Shown: positions 19,041-28,719 of the stretch, piece after piece
How the letters are laid out: each line of letters begins with the position of its first letter
How positions within the stretch are numbered: position 1 is the first letter of the stretch
Assembly (NCBI RefSeq): GCF_002252155.1
Contig: NZ_NEFD01000008.1
Span: 1-64,000, forward strand
From: Wohlfahrtiimonas sp. G9077
Lineage (GTDB): Bacteria > Pseudomonadota > Gammaproteobacteria > Cardiobacteriales > Wohlfahrtiimonadaceae
Reading direction: 5' to 3'
DNA length: 64,000 nucleotides
Position numbers and translations under genes: made by a program
The notes under the pieces: model-generated
What the model was told of the DNA's origin: nothing
The model's database searches: none
What the model saw: the letters and a program-made list of their open reading frames with translations, nothing else

Positions 19041-20662
19041 TGAAAGCTTGGCCGCGTTATCTCAGTTATGCAGTCGCATTTGGATTGGTCTTTTACATTG
19101 CGTATTTAACACCGATTCATTCAGATGATTTTGCCTATTACAATATAGGGCTTCAGTGGTCTGCGCATTTGTCCCATTATCTTTCATGGAGTGGGCGATT
19201 GGTGTCTGACTATATCAGCCCAATTTTATTGCACTTAGAAAATGACATGCTGCGCAGTGGTATTTTGGCATTGGCAGTGGTGAGCATGATTGCATTGCTA
19301 GCAAAACTGCCTGCGTTGGTTTTAAAACAGCAAGCATCCGCATCGGTATTTGTGGGGTTATTTCTCATTTATTGGGTGACGAACCCAACGTTGGGGCAAA
19401 CCATTTTTTGGACAGTGGGTGCTGCGAACTATTTGTTCACCAATTTAGCGATTGTGATTTATTTATATTGTTTGATTAAATATACGCAATCATCTCAATC
19501 CATTTTGTGGTGGGTGGGCGTATTAATAATTTCGCCTTTTGCAGCGTTTAGTAATGAAAACACCACTTGGATTGTTGTGTTGTTCTCGTTTGCCTCGACC
19601 TATTATTTGATGCGTTATCAGCAGGATCGTAAAATCTGGCTCTCTTCACTCATCATTGTGTTGGGCTTTTGTTTCTTTATTTTAAGCCCAGGCAATGCAG
19701 CACGTGCCGCCAGTGGTGCTTTTGATGAATTTTACGCCATGAGCTTTATGCATCGAGTTTGGGATTTTATGTTGTATCGTTACCCAACGGGCTTGAGCCG
19801 CATGGCTCCTGCCTTATTAATTTTTATTGTATTGTGGATGGTGGCAATGAAAAATCAAATGCCTGCACAGTATAAAAGAATCTCTATTGCTTTGGTCTTG
19901 ATCGGCTTATTGAGTTTACTCTCTATGGTCATGTCGCCGTTATTAAGTGCACGCGCCACAAGTGGTCCGATTTTATTTGTACTTCTTGGCATCGCCGTTT
20001 TATTGCATTATTTGATGCATCATGTGATTACGCAGTGGCGATCTGTGTATCGTGTAACTTTGGTCATAATTGTTGCAATTTTTATTGTTTCTTATGGCAT
20101 GATTGCCCATTCCTATCAACGATTATGTGTGCAAGGAAAGATGCTTGAAGATGCCATTAAAACAGCACATGCGCATGCAATGACAGCGCCAACTTTGCCA
20201 GAGTTTTATTATGTGCCCTCACTGCGTAAGCGTGATTCATATGATGCGCATTATAGCAGTGATTCGATGGCGACATATTATGGTTTTGACCGCATTGATC
20301 TAAGACCTATAGCATTTGATTACAGCATTATCAAAGAACATTTGCCACAGCAAGTATTGAATAATTCGCTTGGCATTCAAGGCATTTATCTTGTACCCGA
20401 AGGAATATTGGGACAAAAAACAACGGTTGTGTTGGATATGGTGGCACATCAAGAAACAAATAATGTGTTAGAGCTCATCATAACAAATCGTAGTGGTAAA
20501 ACGGTGACATTATCATTGCCGATGGAATCTGTACCCATTGATGGGCAATGGATCATCGGTGGCGTTGTGAAAATGAAAGCGAAAGAAATTGTGCGCATTG
20601 AAGGCGTGCTACATTCTGCCAATGCAACCGTCACGCAGCCTATAAAAATTTATGGAGAATAA
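19037..20662 (+). CDS. Polytopic membrane protein, GtrC-like glycosyltransferase candidate
   Basis: This 541-aa protein has about ten to eleven membrane spans and a C-terminal soluble region from about residue 380. Near the N-terminus, HSDDFAYYN, between the first two spans, resembles the acidic loop of GT-C type enzymes and of the DUF6056-like family. As the third gene after gtrA and gtrB it should be the serotype-specific transferase that moves the lipid-linked sugar onto the glycan in the periplasm. GtrC proteins are not conserved, so the assignment is contextual. Confidence 0.65.
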   Translation: MMKAWPRYLSYAVAFGLVFYIAYLTPIHSDDFAYYNIGLQWSAHLSHYLSWSGRLVSDYISPILLHLENDMLRSGILALAVVSMIALLAKLPALVLKQQASASVFVGLFLIYWVTNPTLGQTIFWTVGAANYLFTNLAIVIYLYCLIKYTQSSQSILWWVGVLIISPFAAFSNENTTWIVVLFSFASTYYLMRYQQDRKIWLSSLIIVLGFCFFILSPGNAARAASGAFDEFYAMSFMHRVWDFMLYRYPTGLSRMAPALLIFIVLWMVAMKNQMPAQYKRISIALVLIGLLSLLSMVMSPLLSARATSGPILFVLLGIAVLLHYLMHHVITQWRSVYRVTLVIIVAIFIVSYGMIAHSYQRLCVQGKMLEDAIKTAHAHAMTAPTLPEFYYVPSLRKRDSYDAHYSSDSMATYYGFDRIDLRPIAFDYSIIKEHLPQQVLNNSLGIQGIYLVPEGILGQKTTVVLDMVAHQETNNVLELIITNRSGKTVTLSLPMESVPIDGQWIIGGVVKMKAKEIVRIEGVLHSANATVTQPIKIYGE

Positions 20663-20663
20663 T

Positions 20664-21431
20664 ATGCAACTCATCACCTGGAACGTCAACTCCATCAATG
20701 TTCGTCAGCCTCAGCTTGAGGCCTTGTTAAAGGATGCTATGCCCGATGTGGTGGGGCTTCAAGAGATCAAGTGTGAAACGGCTCAATTTCCCTTTGATGC
20801 CATCACGCAATTGGGCTATTACGCAGTGGCCAGCGGGCAAAAGTCTTACAATGGCGTCGCGCTCATCAGCCGCGATGAACCAAAGGATGTCACGGTGGGT
20901 TTACCCAATTATAAGGATGCTCAGCAGCGCGTGATTGCAGCAACCATCAATGGCGTGCGCGTGGTGAATGTTTATGTGCCAAATGGCCAAGAAGTGGATT
21001 CAGAAAAATATGCCTATAAACTTGCGTGGCTCGATGCTTTTCATGAATATTTAGCCGATGTTCTCGCACAATATGATACTGTTGTGGTGATGGGGGATTT
21101 TAACATTGTGCCAACGGATCATGATGTGTATGCACCTGAGTTGTGGCGCGATAAAATCCTCTGTTCACCGCCGGAACGTGCGGCGTTTGAAGGATTATTG
21201 AGTTTAGGTCTGCAAGATGCGTTGCGTATTTTTGCCACGAATGATCCGCTCTTTACATGGTGGGATTATCGCCAAGGACAATTTGAGAAAGATGAAGGCA
21301 TGCGCATTGATCATTTTTTATTGTCAAATTCAGCAAGCGCCCGAATGACGCGCGTAAAAGTGTACAGAGAGATTCGTGCACTTGAGCGCCCATCTGATCA
21401 TGCACCGGTGGCTATTTACTTAAAAGATTAA
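20664..21431 (+). CDS. xthA: Exodeoxyribonuclease III
   Basis: The 255-aa enzyme is an AP endonuclease and 3'-5' exonuclease of base excision repair. TWNVNSINVR, VGLQEIKCE (catalytic Glu near residue 34), VMGDFNIVP, LFTWWDYR, RIDHFLLS and SDHAPV (catalytic His) are all present. I start at 20664, 7 nt after a GGAG site; the ATG at 20652 precedes that site. The first codons lie just past the stop of the gtrC-like gene, so the genes are probably co-transcribed. Confidence 0.95.
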   Translation: MQLITWNVNSINVRQPQLEALLKDAMPDVVGLQEIKCETAQFPFDAITQLGYYAVASGQKSYNGVALISRDEPKDVTVGLPNYKDAQQRVIAATINGVRVVNVYVPNGQEVDSEKYAYKLAWLDAFHEYLADVLAQYDTVVVMGDFNIVPTDHDVYAPELWRDKILCSPPERAAFEGLLSLGLQDALRIFATNDPLFTWWDYRQGQFEKDEGMRIDHFLLSNSASARMTRVKVYREIRALERPSDHAPVAIYLKD

Positions 21432-21488
21432 ATAAATTATTGTATTAAGAATTTGCATAAAAACAGTTATCCAATTGGGGGTTAGTGA

Positions 21489-22361
21489 ATGTTTTCGGGA
21501 AGTATAGTTGCGATTGTTACACCAATGTATCCAGATGGCCGAGTTGATTATGGTGCGCTCGAAAAGTTGGTGGAATGGCACATTATTAATAAAACAGATG
21601 CCATTGTTGCCGTCGGCACCACCGGTGAGTCCGCAACTTTAGATTATGAAGAGCATCGTCAAGTGATTCGCAGTGTTGTAGAGTTTGCAGATGGCCGCGT
21701 GCCGGTGATTGCAGGCACAGGTTCAAACTCAACATTAGAAGCGTTGAAATTAACTCATTGGGCGGCTGAAGATGGTGCACAAGCCTGTTTATTGGTGACG
21801 CCATATTACAATAAACCCTCACAAGAAGGGTTGTTTCAGCACTATAAATTAATTGCAGAATCCGTGGACATCCCGCAAATTCTCTACAATGTGCCAGGTC
21901 GTACAGGTGTGGATTTATTGCCAGAGACTGTGGAGCGTTTAGCGAATTTTGAAAATATTGTGGGCATCAAAGAAGCCTCAACGTTAGAACGTGTTGATGT
22001 TTTACTGGATAAAGTTGGCGAGCGCATTGCGGTATTTACGGGCGAAGATGGCGAATCTTGTGAAGCGATTTTGCGCGGTGCAAAAGGCGTGATTTCTGTG
22101 TCTGCGAACGTTGCCCCTTTACAAATGCACAAAATGACACAAGCGGCGATGGCGGGCGATCGTGAAAAGGCCGAAGCATTGAATGAAGAGATCAAAGAGT
22201 TGCACCGTTTACTCTTCATTGAATCCAACCCAATTCCTGTCAAATGGGTGCTCAAAGAGATGGGTAAAATTCAAGGTGGCATTCGTTTGCCATTGATTGG
22301 ATTGGATAAACAGTACCATTTGACGATGCAGGATTTGATCGCAAAATTACCGAATGCGTAA
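21489..22361 (+). CDS. dapA: 4-hydroxy-tetrahydrodipicolinate synthase
   Basis: The 290-aa class I aldolase condenses pyruvate with aspartate semialdehyde, the first committed step to lysine and meso-diaminopimelate. GTTGESATL is the substrate loop, YYNKPSQEG and YNVPGRTG hold the catalytic tyrosines, and GIKEAS has the Schiff-base lysine. Length matches the family. dapA-bamC is a conserved gammaproteobacterial pair, seen here with a 66-bp gap. Confidence 0.96.
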   Translation: MFSGSIVAIVTPMYPDGRVDYGALEKLVEWHIINKTDAIVAVGTTGESATLDYEEHRQVIRSVVEFADGRVPVIAGTGSNSTLEALKLTHWAAEDGAQACLLVTPYYNKPSQEGLFQHYKLIAESVDIPQILYNVPGRTGVDLLPETVERLANFENIVGIKEASTLERVDVLLDKVGERIAVFTGEDGESCEAILRGAKGVISVSANVAPLQMHKMTQAAMAGDREKAEALNEEIKELHRLLFIESNPIPVKWVLKEMGKIQGGIRLPLIGLDKQYHLTMQDLIAKLPNA

Positions 22362-22427
22362 TTTGTTGCTATAATGGCGCTCAATTTTAATCATTAATTT
22401 GTGTATTCAAACTATCCGGAAATTTAT

Positions 22428-23474
22428 ATGAAATATAACAAAGTGTTAATGGGTGGGCTGGCAAGTTTGGTTGTGCTTGCAGGTTGCTCGACTAGTACAA
22501 TTCAGCCTAAAGGTAGATTGGATTATTTAAATGCATCTTCTGTCAATCCATTGGAGTTGCCACCTGATTTGGTGAGCAGCGGTCACCGCGTGGATAGTAA
22601 CAACCGAGCCACACAAATGTTGAGCGAATATCAAAAACAAGTGAACAATCGCAACAACTTATCCGATCGCGTTTTGGTCTCTTCAGATGCAGTGCGCGTT
22701 GAACGAGCAGGTGACAATCGCTGGATTGTGACCACATTGCCGCCTGAATATGTTTGGTCGCGCTCTGTGCAGTTGTTCCAAGAAGTGGGCTTACCCATTG
22801 AAGTCAGCAATCCTGAGGCGGGCATTTTAGAATCCGGCTGGGCAGAAAACCGCGCCGATGTGCCAGATTCTTGGATTCGTCAATTATTGAAGAGCACATT
22901 AGACAATGTCTTTTCCTCACCAACGCGTGATAAATTCCGCATTCGTTTAGAGCGTGGCAATAAAGGCGAAGTGCTTGTCTATGTGACGCATTATGGTATG
23001 AAAGATCAAGCCTCTGGCCGTGACAATGAATACCACACATGGGTGGATCGTCCACGTGATGCTGAGTTAGAAGCGGAAATGGTGTCGCGTTTAGTGGCGA
23101 AATTGGGCGCAAAAGATGTCAAAGAGATCAACCGTGGCAATGCTGTGAACATCACAGAAACGCCAACAGGTGTTGTGATCAATCGCCCAGTAGATTCTTT
23201 GTGGGCGCAAGTGGGCAACGTGCTCGATGATGGCGCAATGTTCCAAGTGGAATCACAAAACAGTCAAGATCGCAGCTACATTGTGATGCAAAAAGATCCT
23301 AAGAAAACCACCGGTGGCGGTTTAGCGTTCTGGACGGATAAAAAACCGGTGTATTACCGCTTTAAAGTTCAGCTCGTGGACAACGGTAAAAACAGCACTG
23401 CCATCAACATCACGTCATTAGATGGTGAGAAAAATGGCGAAATTATCCAACGTTTAAGAACCAATCTTCACTAA
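22428..23474 (+). CDS. bamC: Outer membrane assembly lipoprotein BamC
   Basis: The 348-aa lipoprotein is part of the BAM complex that inserts beta-barrels into the outer membrane. The signal peptide ends with the lipobox LVVLAGC, so Cys20 is lipidated. RLDYLNASSVNPLELPPDL is the conserved unstructured segment that contacts BamD, and two helix-grip domains follow (about 95-215 and 225-345). The start at 22428 puts a normal signal peptide at the N-terminus. The GTG at 22401 is rejected. Confidence 0.92.
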   Translation: MKYNKVLMGGLASLVVLAGCSTSTIQPKGRLDYLNASSVNPLELPPDLVSSGHRVDSNNRATQMLSEYQKQVNNRNNLSDRVLVSSDAVRVERAGDNRWIVTTLPPEYVWSRSVQLFQEVGLPIEVSNPEAGILESGWAENRADVPDSWIRQLLKSTLDNVFSSPTRDKFRIRLERGNKGEVLVYVTHYGMKDQASGRDNEYHTWVDRPRDAELEAEMVSRLVAKLGAKDVKEINRGNAVNITETPTGVVINRPVDSLWAQVGNVLDDGAMFQVESQNSQDRSYIVMQKDPKKTTGGGLAFWTDKKPVYYRFKVQLVDNGKNSTAINITSLDGEKNGEIIQRLRTNLH

Positions 23475-23493
23475 GAAGAGTTGATGTAAAGAG

Positions 23494-23520
23494 CGCCTGT
23501 TTGACAGGCGTTTCTTTTTT
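23494..23520 (+). terminator. Terminator after bamC
   Basis: CGCCTGT and ACAGGCG form a 7-bp stem with a TTG loop, followed by a T-rich run (TTTCTTTTTT). It separates dapA-bamC from mutL. Confidence 0.85.
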
Positions 23521-23529
23521 GTGTGAATT

Positions 23530-25374
23530 ATGAATAGAATCCAAAAATTATCCCCACAAGTCATCAATCAGATCGCGGCAGGCGAGGTGATCGAGCGGCC
23601 AGTTTCTGTGGTCAAAGAGCTTGTGGAAAACAGCATCGATGCCGGCGCCACAGAGATTGTGATTGAAATTGTCGAAGGTGGCATGAAAGAGATCACCATT
23701 CGGGATAATGGCAGCGGCATCCACGAAGCGGATCTTTTATTGGCATTGACGAGTCACGCCACCAGTAAAATTCGCGATGCACAAGATTTAGCGCGCGTTT
23801 CAAGCTTAGGCTTTCGTGGGGAAGCGTTGGCAAGCATTGCCTCTGTCTCTGAGCTCACCTTAACAACGCGCACGCAAGACGCGAGCCACGGTTTTAAAGT
23901 GCGCGGTGCGGGCAATGACACCATTGAAAAACCGATGCCAGCTGCGCATCCATTGGGCACAACCATTGAGGTCAAAGATCTTTTTTATAATGTGCCGGCG
24001 CGTAAAAAGTTTTTGCGCACCGAACGCACGGAGTTCAGTCACATTGAGGAGTTGGTCAAGCGTTTATCTTTGGTGCGTTTTGAGATTGCCTTTAAGCTGT
24101 TACACAATGGCAAAGTGGTGTTTGACACAAAGGCTTGTGCCACGCAAGAAGAGCAAGAGCTGCGCATTCGCACCATTTTTAGCCAAGAATTTTTGGATCA
24201 ATGTTTTTACTTCACTCATACGATGGAAGACATTCGTGGGGATCTCACTTTAAAAGGTTGGATTGCCAAACCCACCTTTTCGCGCCCACAAACCGATTGG
24301 CAGTTTGTGTATGTCAATGGTCGGATGGTGAAAGATCGCCTTGTGGCGCATGCCATTAAACAAGCGTATCAAGATGTATTGTATGGTCAGCGCCATCCTG
24401 CGTTCATTGTTTATTTGACGATGGATCCTGAAGGTGTGGATGTCAATGCGCACCCTGCAAAGCATGAAGTGCGTTTTCGGGAATCGCGTTTTGTGCATGA
24501 TTTTCTCTTTCGCACCATTCATCAAGTGGTGGCCAAACCCTTGTTGGAAATGGAAGCGCAGACCGAAAGCCCAATGCGACAAAGTGCACCCATTGAATCG
24601 ATGCGCCCACAACAGCAAAGTCGCCTCAATTTTAAAGCAGCATACAGCAGCGGTCATTCTACATATGTGGCGCCGAAAAGTGAGCCAGTGAATGTCTATG
24701 CGGCCCTTGGCTTAGGGGAGAAAGATACACTCTCAAGCTTTGTGCCAAACTCTAAAGCAGCGGCGGCAACAGATGTGAGCGATGACGATGCGCCTTTAGG
24801 TTATGCCCTTGGGCAACTGCATGGCGCTTATATTTTGGCAGAGAATCAGCAAGGCTTGGTGCTGGTGGATATGCATGCGGCGCATGAGCGCATCATTTAT
24901 GAGCGCTTTAAAAATAACATTCACAACGGTGAGCCATTGGTACGCCAACCTTTATTGATCCCGAAAGTGATCACTTTAAGTGCACGCCATGTGGCAACGG
25001 TGGCAGAGTTTAGGGCAGAATTAGAAGGCGTGGGCATTGTGGCAGATGTCTTTGGAGATAAAGAAGTGGTGATCCGTGAAGTGCCCGCTTCGCTTGTCAA
25101 TGGTGATGTGGATGCCTTAATCACCGCAGTGATTGAGGATTTTGAGCGTTATGGTTCTAGCCAAAAGATCAAAGCGGCCATTAATGAAATTTTGAGCACA
25201 ATGGCATGCCACAGCGCGATTCGTCATCACCGTAAAATGACATTGCCAGAGATGAATGCGCTGCTGCGTGACATTGAGCGCACCGAACGCGCTGATCAAT
25301 GCAATCATGGGCGGCCAACTTGGATGTCCATTGGTTTAACGGAACTAGACAATCTATTTTTACGAGGACAATAA
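23530..25374 (+). CDS. mutL: DNA mismatch repair protein MutL, endonuclease type
   Basis: The 614-aa MutL couples MutS mismatch recognition to strand removal. The GHKL ATPase N-terminus has LVENSIDAGAT, DNGSGI, TSHATSKI and GFRGEALASI. A variable linker (about 340-420) leads to the dimerisation domain. There, DMHAAHERIIYE fits the nicking motif D-x-HA-x2-E-x4-E, with Met for Gln, and CNHGRPTW and ACHSAIRHH match the zinc/endonuclease motifs missing from E. coli MutL. The protein probably nicks DNA itself. It starts 9 bp after the bamC terminator and abuts aroE. Confidence 0.95.
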   Translation: MNRIQKLSPQVINQIAAGEVIERPVSVVKELVENSIDAGATEIVIEIVEGGMKEITIRDNGSGIHEADLLLALTSHATSKIRDAQDLARVSSLGFRGEALASIASVSELTLTTRTQDASHGFKVRGAGNDTIEKPMPAAHPLGTTIEVKDLFYNVPARKKFLRTERTEFSHIEELVKRLSLVRFEIAFKLLHNGKVVFDTKACATQEEQELRIRTIFSQEFLDQCFYFTHTMEDIRGDLTLKGWIAKPTFSRPQTDWQFVYVNGRMVKDRLVAHAIKQAYQDVLYGQRHPAFIVYLTMDPEGVDVNAHPAKHEVRFRESRFVHDFLFRTIHQVVAKPLLEMEAQTESPMRQSAPIESMRPQQQSRLNFKAAYSSGHSTYVAPKSEPVNVYAALGLGEKDTLSSFVPNSKAAAATDVSDDDAPLGYALGQLHGAYILAENQQGLVLVDMHAAHERIIYERFKNNIHNGEPLVRQPLLIPKVITLSARHVATVAEFRAELEGVGIVADVFGDKEVVIREVPASLVNGDVDALITAVIEDFERYGSSQKIKAAINEILSTMACHSAIRHHRKMTLPEMNALLRDIERTERADQCNHGRPTWMSIGLTELDNLFLRGQ

Positions 25375-26193
25375 ATGCAACCCATGTATGGCGTTTTAGG
25401 CAATCCGATTGCCCACTCTAAATCTCCGATGATTCATGCGGCCTTTGCAGCATTGACGAACATTGAGCTCGATTATTCTGCGTATTGTTTGCCAATCGAT
25501 GATTTTGAAGGTGCGCTCAAAGCGCTCATGGATCAAGGCTTACAAGGTGCAAATGTTACGGTGCCTTTTAAGGAACATGCCTTTCGTTTAGCGAATCACT
25601 TAACGGTGGAAGCGAAAGAGGCCGGTGCCGTCAATACTCTTGCATTTAAAAAGGGTGAGATCTTTGGGCACAATACCGATGGCAATGGCTTGATGTGTGA
25701 TTTGAAAGAGCGTTGTGGCGTTGAATTGAGCAATCGCCGCATTTTGGTGTTAGGGGCAGGGGGCGCTGCGAAAGGCATTTTAGGGCCGTTGTTGCGTCAG
25801 TTGCCGTCAGAAATTTTGATCAGCAATCGCACATTCAGTAAAGCTGTTGCGCTCGCTGAGCAATTTAATGCATCAGGCAATGTGTTTGCATTAGATTGGG
25901 CAGACTTAACAGGGCATTTTGATGTGATCATCAATGCCACAAGCAGTTCATTACATGGTGAATTCACGCCGCTCCCTTGTACGATGGATGCTCAAACCAT
26001 TGGTTATGATTTGATGTATGGTGCAAAACCCACCGTCTTTATGGATTATTTAGCAAAACAGGGCGCGGGTAAAATTTATGATGGCTTAGGGATGCTTGTG
26101 GAGCAAGCGGCGCTCAGTTTTGAGTTTTGGCAGGGCATCAAACCACAAACTGAAACGGTTTATCAAGATTTGCGTCAAATTCTGCTATCATGA
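25375..26193 (+). CDS. aroE: Shikimate dehydrogenase (NADP+)
   Basis: The 272-aa enzyme reduces 3-dehydroshikimate to shikimate in aromatic amino acid synthesis. YGVLGNPIAHSKSP is the substrate-binding N-terminus, GANVTVPFKEHAF has the catalytic lysine, NTDGNG follows, and VLGAGGAAKGI plus SNRTFSKA form the NADP site. The start codon directly follows the mutL stop, with the ribosome-binding site inside mutL. The sequence is complete and ordinary. Confidence 0.95.
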   Translation: MQPMYGVLGNPIAHSKSPMIHAAFAALTNIELDYSAYCLPIDDFEGALKALMDQGLQGANVTVPFKEHAFRLANHLTVEAKEAGAVNTLAFKKGEIFGHNTDGNGLMCDLKERCGVELSNRRILVLGAGGAAKGILGPLLRQLPSEILISNRTFSKAVALAEQFNASGNVFALDWADLTGHFDVIINATSSSLHGEFTPLPCTMDAQTIGYDLMYGAKPTVFMDYLAKQGAGKIYDGLGMLVEQAALSFEFWQGIKPQTETVYQDLRQILLS

Positions 26194-26226
26194 TGCCCAT
26201 AATTTTGCATGAAAGGAATGAGAGTC

Positions 26227-26976
26227 ATGAGTGACAAAGAAAAAATCGACTTTGGCTATGAAACCATTGATAAAGATGAAAAAGAAGAGCGCGTTGCTGA
26301 AGTGTTTCACTCGGTTGCATCTAAATATGATGTAATGAATGATGTCATGAGCATGGGTGTGCACCGCTTATGGAAACGCACCATGATTGAATTAACAGGC
26401 GCGCGTAAAGGGCAAATGGCACTCGATTTAGCCGGTGGCACGGGCGAGATCGCCATGAAGGTGGCCAAGCGTGTGGGTGATGAAGGGCATGTGGTGTTAT
26501 CGGACATTAACTCATCGATGCTTGAAGAGGGCAGAAAGCGCGTCATCAATTCAGGCTTTGGCGGAATGATCTCCTTTAAAATCATCAATGCAGAAGAGAT
26601 TCCTTTTCCGGACAATACCTTTGATTTGGTCACCATCAGTTTTGGTTTACGCAATGTGACAGACAAACTCAAAGCCCTCAAAGAGATGCGCCGCGTGACA
26701 AAACCTGGCGGTCGCACTGTGGTGATGGAGTTTTCAAAACCCGTTGCCCCAGGCTTAGCGCCCATTTATGATTTTTACTCTTTTAAAGCTTTGCCATTGA
26801 TGGGCAAAATCATCGCCAATGATGAAGACAGCTACCGCTATTTAGCAGAGTCCATCCGCATGCATCCGGATCAAGAAACCATGAAAGCGATGATGCTAGA
26901 AGCGGGCTTTGATGAAGTGGAATACAAAAATTTAACGGGCGGCATCGTGGCGATTCACCGCGGCTTTGTTTTTTAA
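26227..26976 (+). CDS. ubiE: Ubiquinone/menaquinone C-methyltransferase
   Basis: The 249-aa S-adenosylmethionine-dependent methyltransferase methylates the quinone ring in ubiquinone (and menaquinone) synthesis. FGYETI is the family start, [14 protein letters not shown] follows, [12 protein letters not shown] is the cofactor motif I, and [12 protein letters not shown]-like residues ([11 protein letters not shown]) form motif II. I start at 26227 since the purine-rich site GGAATGAGAG lies upstream, inside the longer frame from 26209. ubiB follows after 16 bp. Confidence 0.94.
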   Translation: MSDKEKIDFGYETIDKDEKEERVAEVFHSVASKYDVMNDVMSMGVHRLWKRTMIELTGARKGQMALDLAGGTGEIAMKVAKRVGDEGHVVLSDINSSMLEEGRKRVINSGFGGMISFKIINAEEIPFPDNTFDLVTISFGLRNVTDKLKALKEMRRVTKPGGRTVVMEFSKPVAPGLAPIYDFYSFKALPLMGKIIANDEDSYRYLAESIRMHPDQETMKAMMLEAGFDEVEYKNLTGGIVAIHRGFVF

Positions 26977-26992
26977 TCTAAAAGGGTAATCT

Positions 26993-28618
26993 ATGTTCTC
27001 ACGTTGGCTTCGTGCGTTAAAAATTCATTGGATTTTAATGCGTTATGGTTTGTATGAATTGGTGTTTTTGATTCCGTTCTTCAGACTCTTTGTGTTTTTA
27101 AAGCCCTTAGTCAACTTGCTGAATAAATATAAGGATACGCCGTTACCGGTGCGCATTCGTTTAGCCCTTGAAGCCCTTGGCCCCACATTTGTGAAGCTTG
27201 GGCAAGTGCTCTCTACACGTAATGATCTTTTTCCGGAAGATTACATTGAGGAGTTCTCAAAGCTTCAGGACAATGTGCCTGCTTTTGATTCAAACATTGC
27301 CATTGAGATTATTGAGCGCGCGTTAAAGCAGCCGATCAGTGAAGTGTTCCGTGAGTTTGATGAAGTGCCGATGGCGGCCGCATCAATCGCCCAAGTGCAC
27401 AGCGCCATCCTTAAAAATGGTGATCACGTTGTGGTCAAAGTGGTGCGCCCAAACATCCAAAAAGTGATCCTACGGGATGTGCAATTGATGGAGATGATTG
27501 CTGAAGCGGTGGAGGAATATGTGGCCGGCGGTGATCGCCTTCGCCCAGTGGAAGTGGTGGCAGAATACAAACGCACCATTTTAAGCGAGCTTGATTTAAC
27601 CCGTGAAGCGGCCAATGGTTTGCAATTAAAGCGCAACTTTGAAGGCAGCCACGAGATGTATGTGCCACACATTTATTTAGAATACACTTCTAAAAACATC
27701 ATGGTGATGGAGAAAATCAGCGGCATTCCGGTGGATCATGTGGAAACGTTGCGTGACCTTGGCGTCAATATTCCTAAATTGGCAGAGCTCAGCGTGGAAG
27801 TCTTCTTTAAACAAGTGTTTGTGGACAGCTTTTTCCATGCAGACATGCATCCTGGGAATATTTTTGTGGATGCCACCGACCCTGCGAACCCTTCTTACAT
27901 TGCGTTGGATTACGGCATCATTGGCACGCTCGGTGAAGAAGATAAACACTATTTGGCCAGTAACTTTTTGGCGTTCTTTAACCGTGATTATCGCCGCGTG
28001 GCAGAATTGCATGTGGAATCTGGTTGGGTGCCCGCAGATACTTCGATTGAAGAGTTAGAATCGGCCATTCGTTCCATTTGTGAGCCGATTTTCAATAAGC
28101 CGCTCAGTGAAATTTCTTTCGGTGGATTGTTGTTGAGCCTCTTTCAAACGGGGCGCCGTTTTAATATGGTGGTGCAGCCACAATTGGTATTGTTGCAAAA
28201 GACGCTCTTTAACATTGAAGGCATTGGGCGCAAACTCTATCCTGAATTGGATTTATGGAAAACGGCTAAACCCTTTTTAGTCAAATTTGTGAAAAATCAA
28301 AAGAGTGCCAAAACGGTGCTGCGTAAGTATCAAAATGCCATCCCAAGTTGGATTGATCATTTACCGGACGCCATGCAAAATCTCTATTTGATCTCTCAAG
28401 ACATGGTGCGCGGGCAGTTTAAAACGGATCTTAATGAGAAAACGCTGGAAAAATATCAGAAAATTCAAGCCAAACAAACCACACGCAAAGTGTATGGATT
28501 GCTCGGTGCAGCAGCGCTGGTTGCCACGATCGTTAGTTGGCATAATTTAGAAGATTTCTTGGGCGTTTTTCTCATCTTATTGGCAGTTTTTGCATTTTAT
28601 CAAGCACTTCGCGAGTAA
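26993..28618 (+). CDS. ubiB: Ubiquinone biosynthesis atypical kinase/ATPase UbiB
   Basis: The 541-aa membrane-anchored ADCK-type protein assists ubiquinone assembly. The KxGQ signature is in GPTFVKLGQVLSTRND, the A-rich nucleotide loop is in PMAAASIAQVH, VVVKVVRPNI has the ATP lysine, FFHADMHPGNIF is the catalytic loop and ALDYGIIG the metal DFG-like motif. Two membrane spans end the chain (about 500-540). ubiJ, which lies between ubiE and ubiB in E. coli, is absent. Confidence 0.94.
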   Translation: MFSRWLRALKIHWILMRYGLYELVFLIPFFRLFVFLKPLVNLLNKYKDTPLPVRIRLALEALGPTFVKLGQVLSTRNDLFPEDYIEEFSKLQDNVPAFDSNIAIEIIERALKQPISEVFREFDEVPMAAASIAQVHSAILKNGDHVVVKVVRPNIQKVILRDVQLMEMIAEAVEEYVAGGDRLRPVEVVAEYKRTILSELDLTREAANGLQLKRNFEGSHEMYVPHIYLEYTSKNIMVMEKISGIPVDHVETLRDLGVNIPKLAELSVEVFFKQVFVDSFFHADMHPGNIFVDATDPANPSYIALDYGIIGTLGEEDKHYLASNFLAFFNRDYRRVAELHVESGWVPADTSIEELESAIRSICEPIFNKPLSEISFGGLLLSLFQTGRRFNMVVQPQLVLLQKTLFNIEGIGRKLYPELDLWKTAKPFLVKFVKNQKSAKTVLRKYQNAIPSWIDHLPDAMQNLYLISQDMVRGQFKTDLNEKTLEKYQKIQAKQTTRKVYGLLGAAALVATIVSWHNLEDFLGVFLILLAVFAFYQALRE

Positions 28619-28633
28619 AGGGCTGTAAAGAAT

Positions 28634-28662
28634 TTAAACAATGCGGATATTTTCGTTATAAT
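28634..28662 (+). promoter_or_regulatory. Promoter of the cytochrome c' gene
   Basis: A perfect TATAAT (28657-28662) has TTAAAC 17 bp upstream (28634-28639). The start site would fall near 28669, inside a palindrome. Confidence 0.6.
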
Positions 28663-28668
28663 CACTCC

Positions 28669-28681
28669 GTGATCTGATCAC
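28669..28681. promoter_or_regulatory. Palindromic operator candidate over the cytochrome c' start site
   Basis: GTGATCTGATCAC is a perfect palindrome around one central base, placed just after the -10 box. The half-site resembles CRP/FNR-type GTGA, but the spacing is one base shorter than in canonical CRP sites. A repressor acting at the start site is plausible. Confidence 0.5.
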
Positions 28682-28719
28682 ACCGGTTGTCAAAATATTA
28701 ATAATTTGGGAGTAAAATA

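Noticed and set aside
23906-24253. Alternate-frame ORF inside mutL
   Set aside because: It lies within the MutL ATPase domain in another frame with Arg/Cys/Trp-rich composition and no initiation signal.
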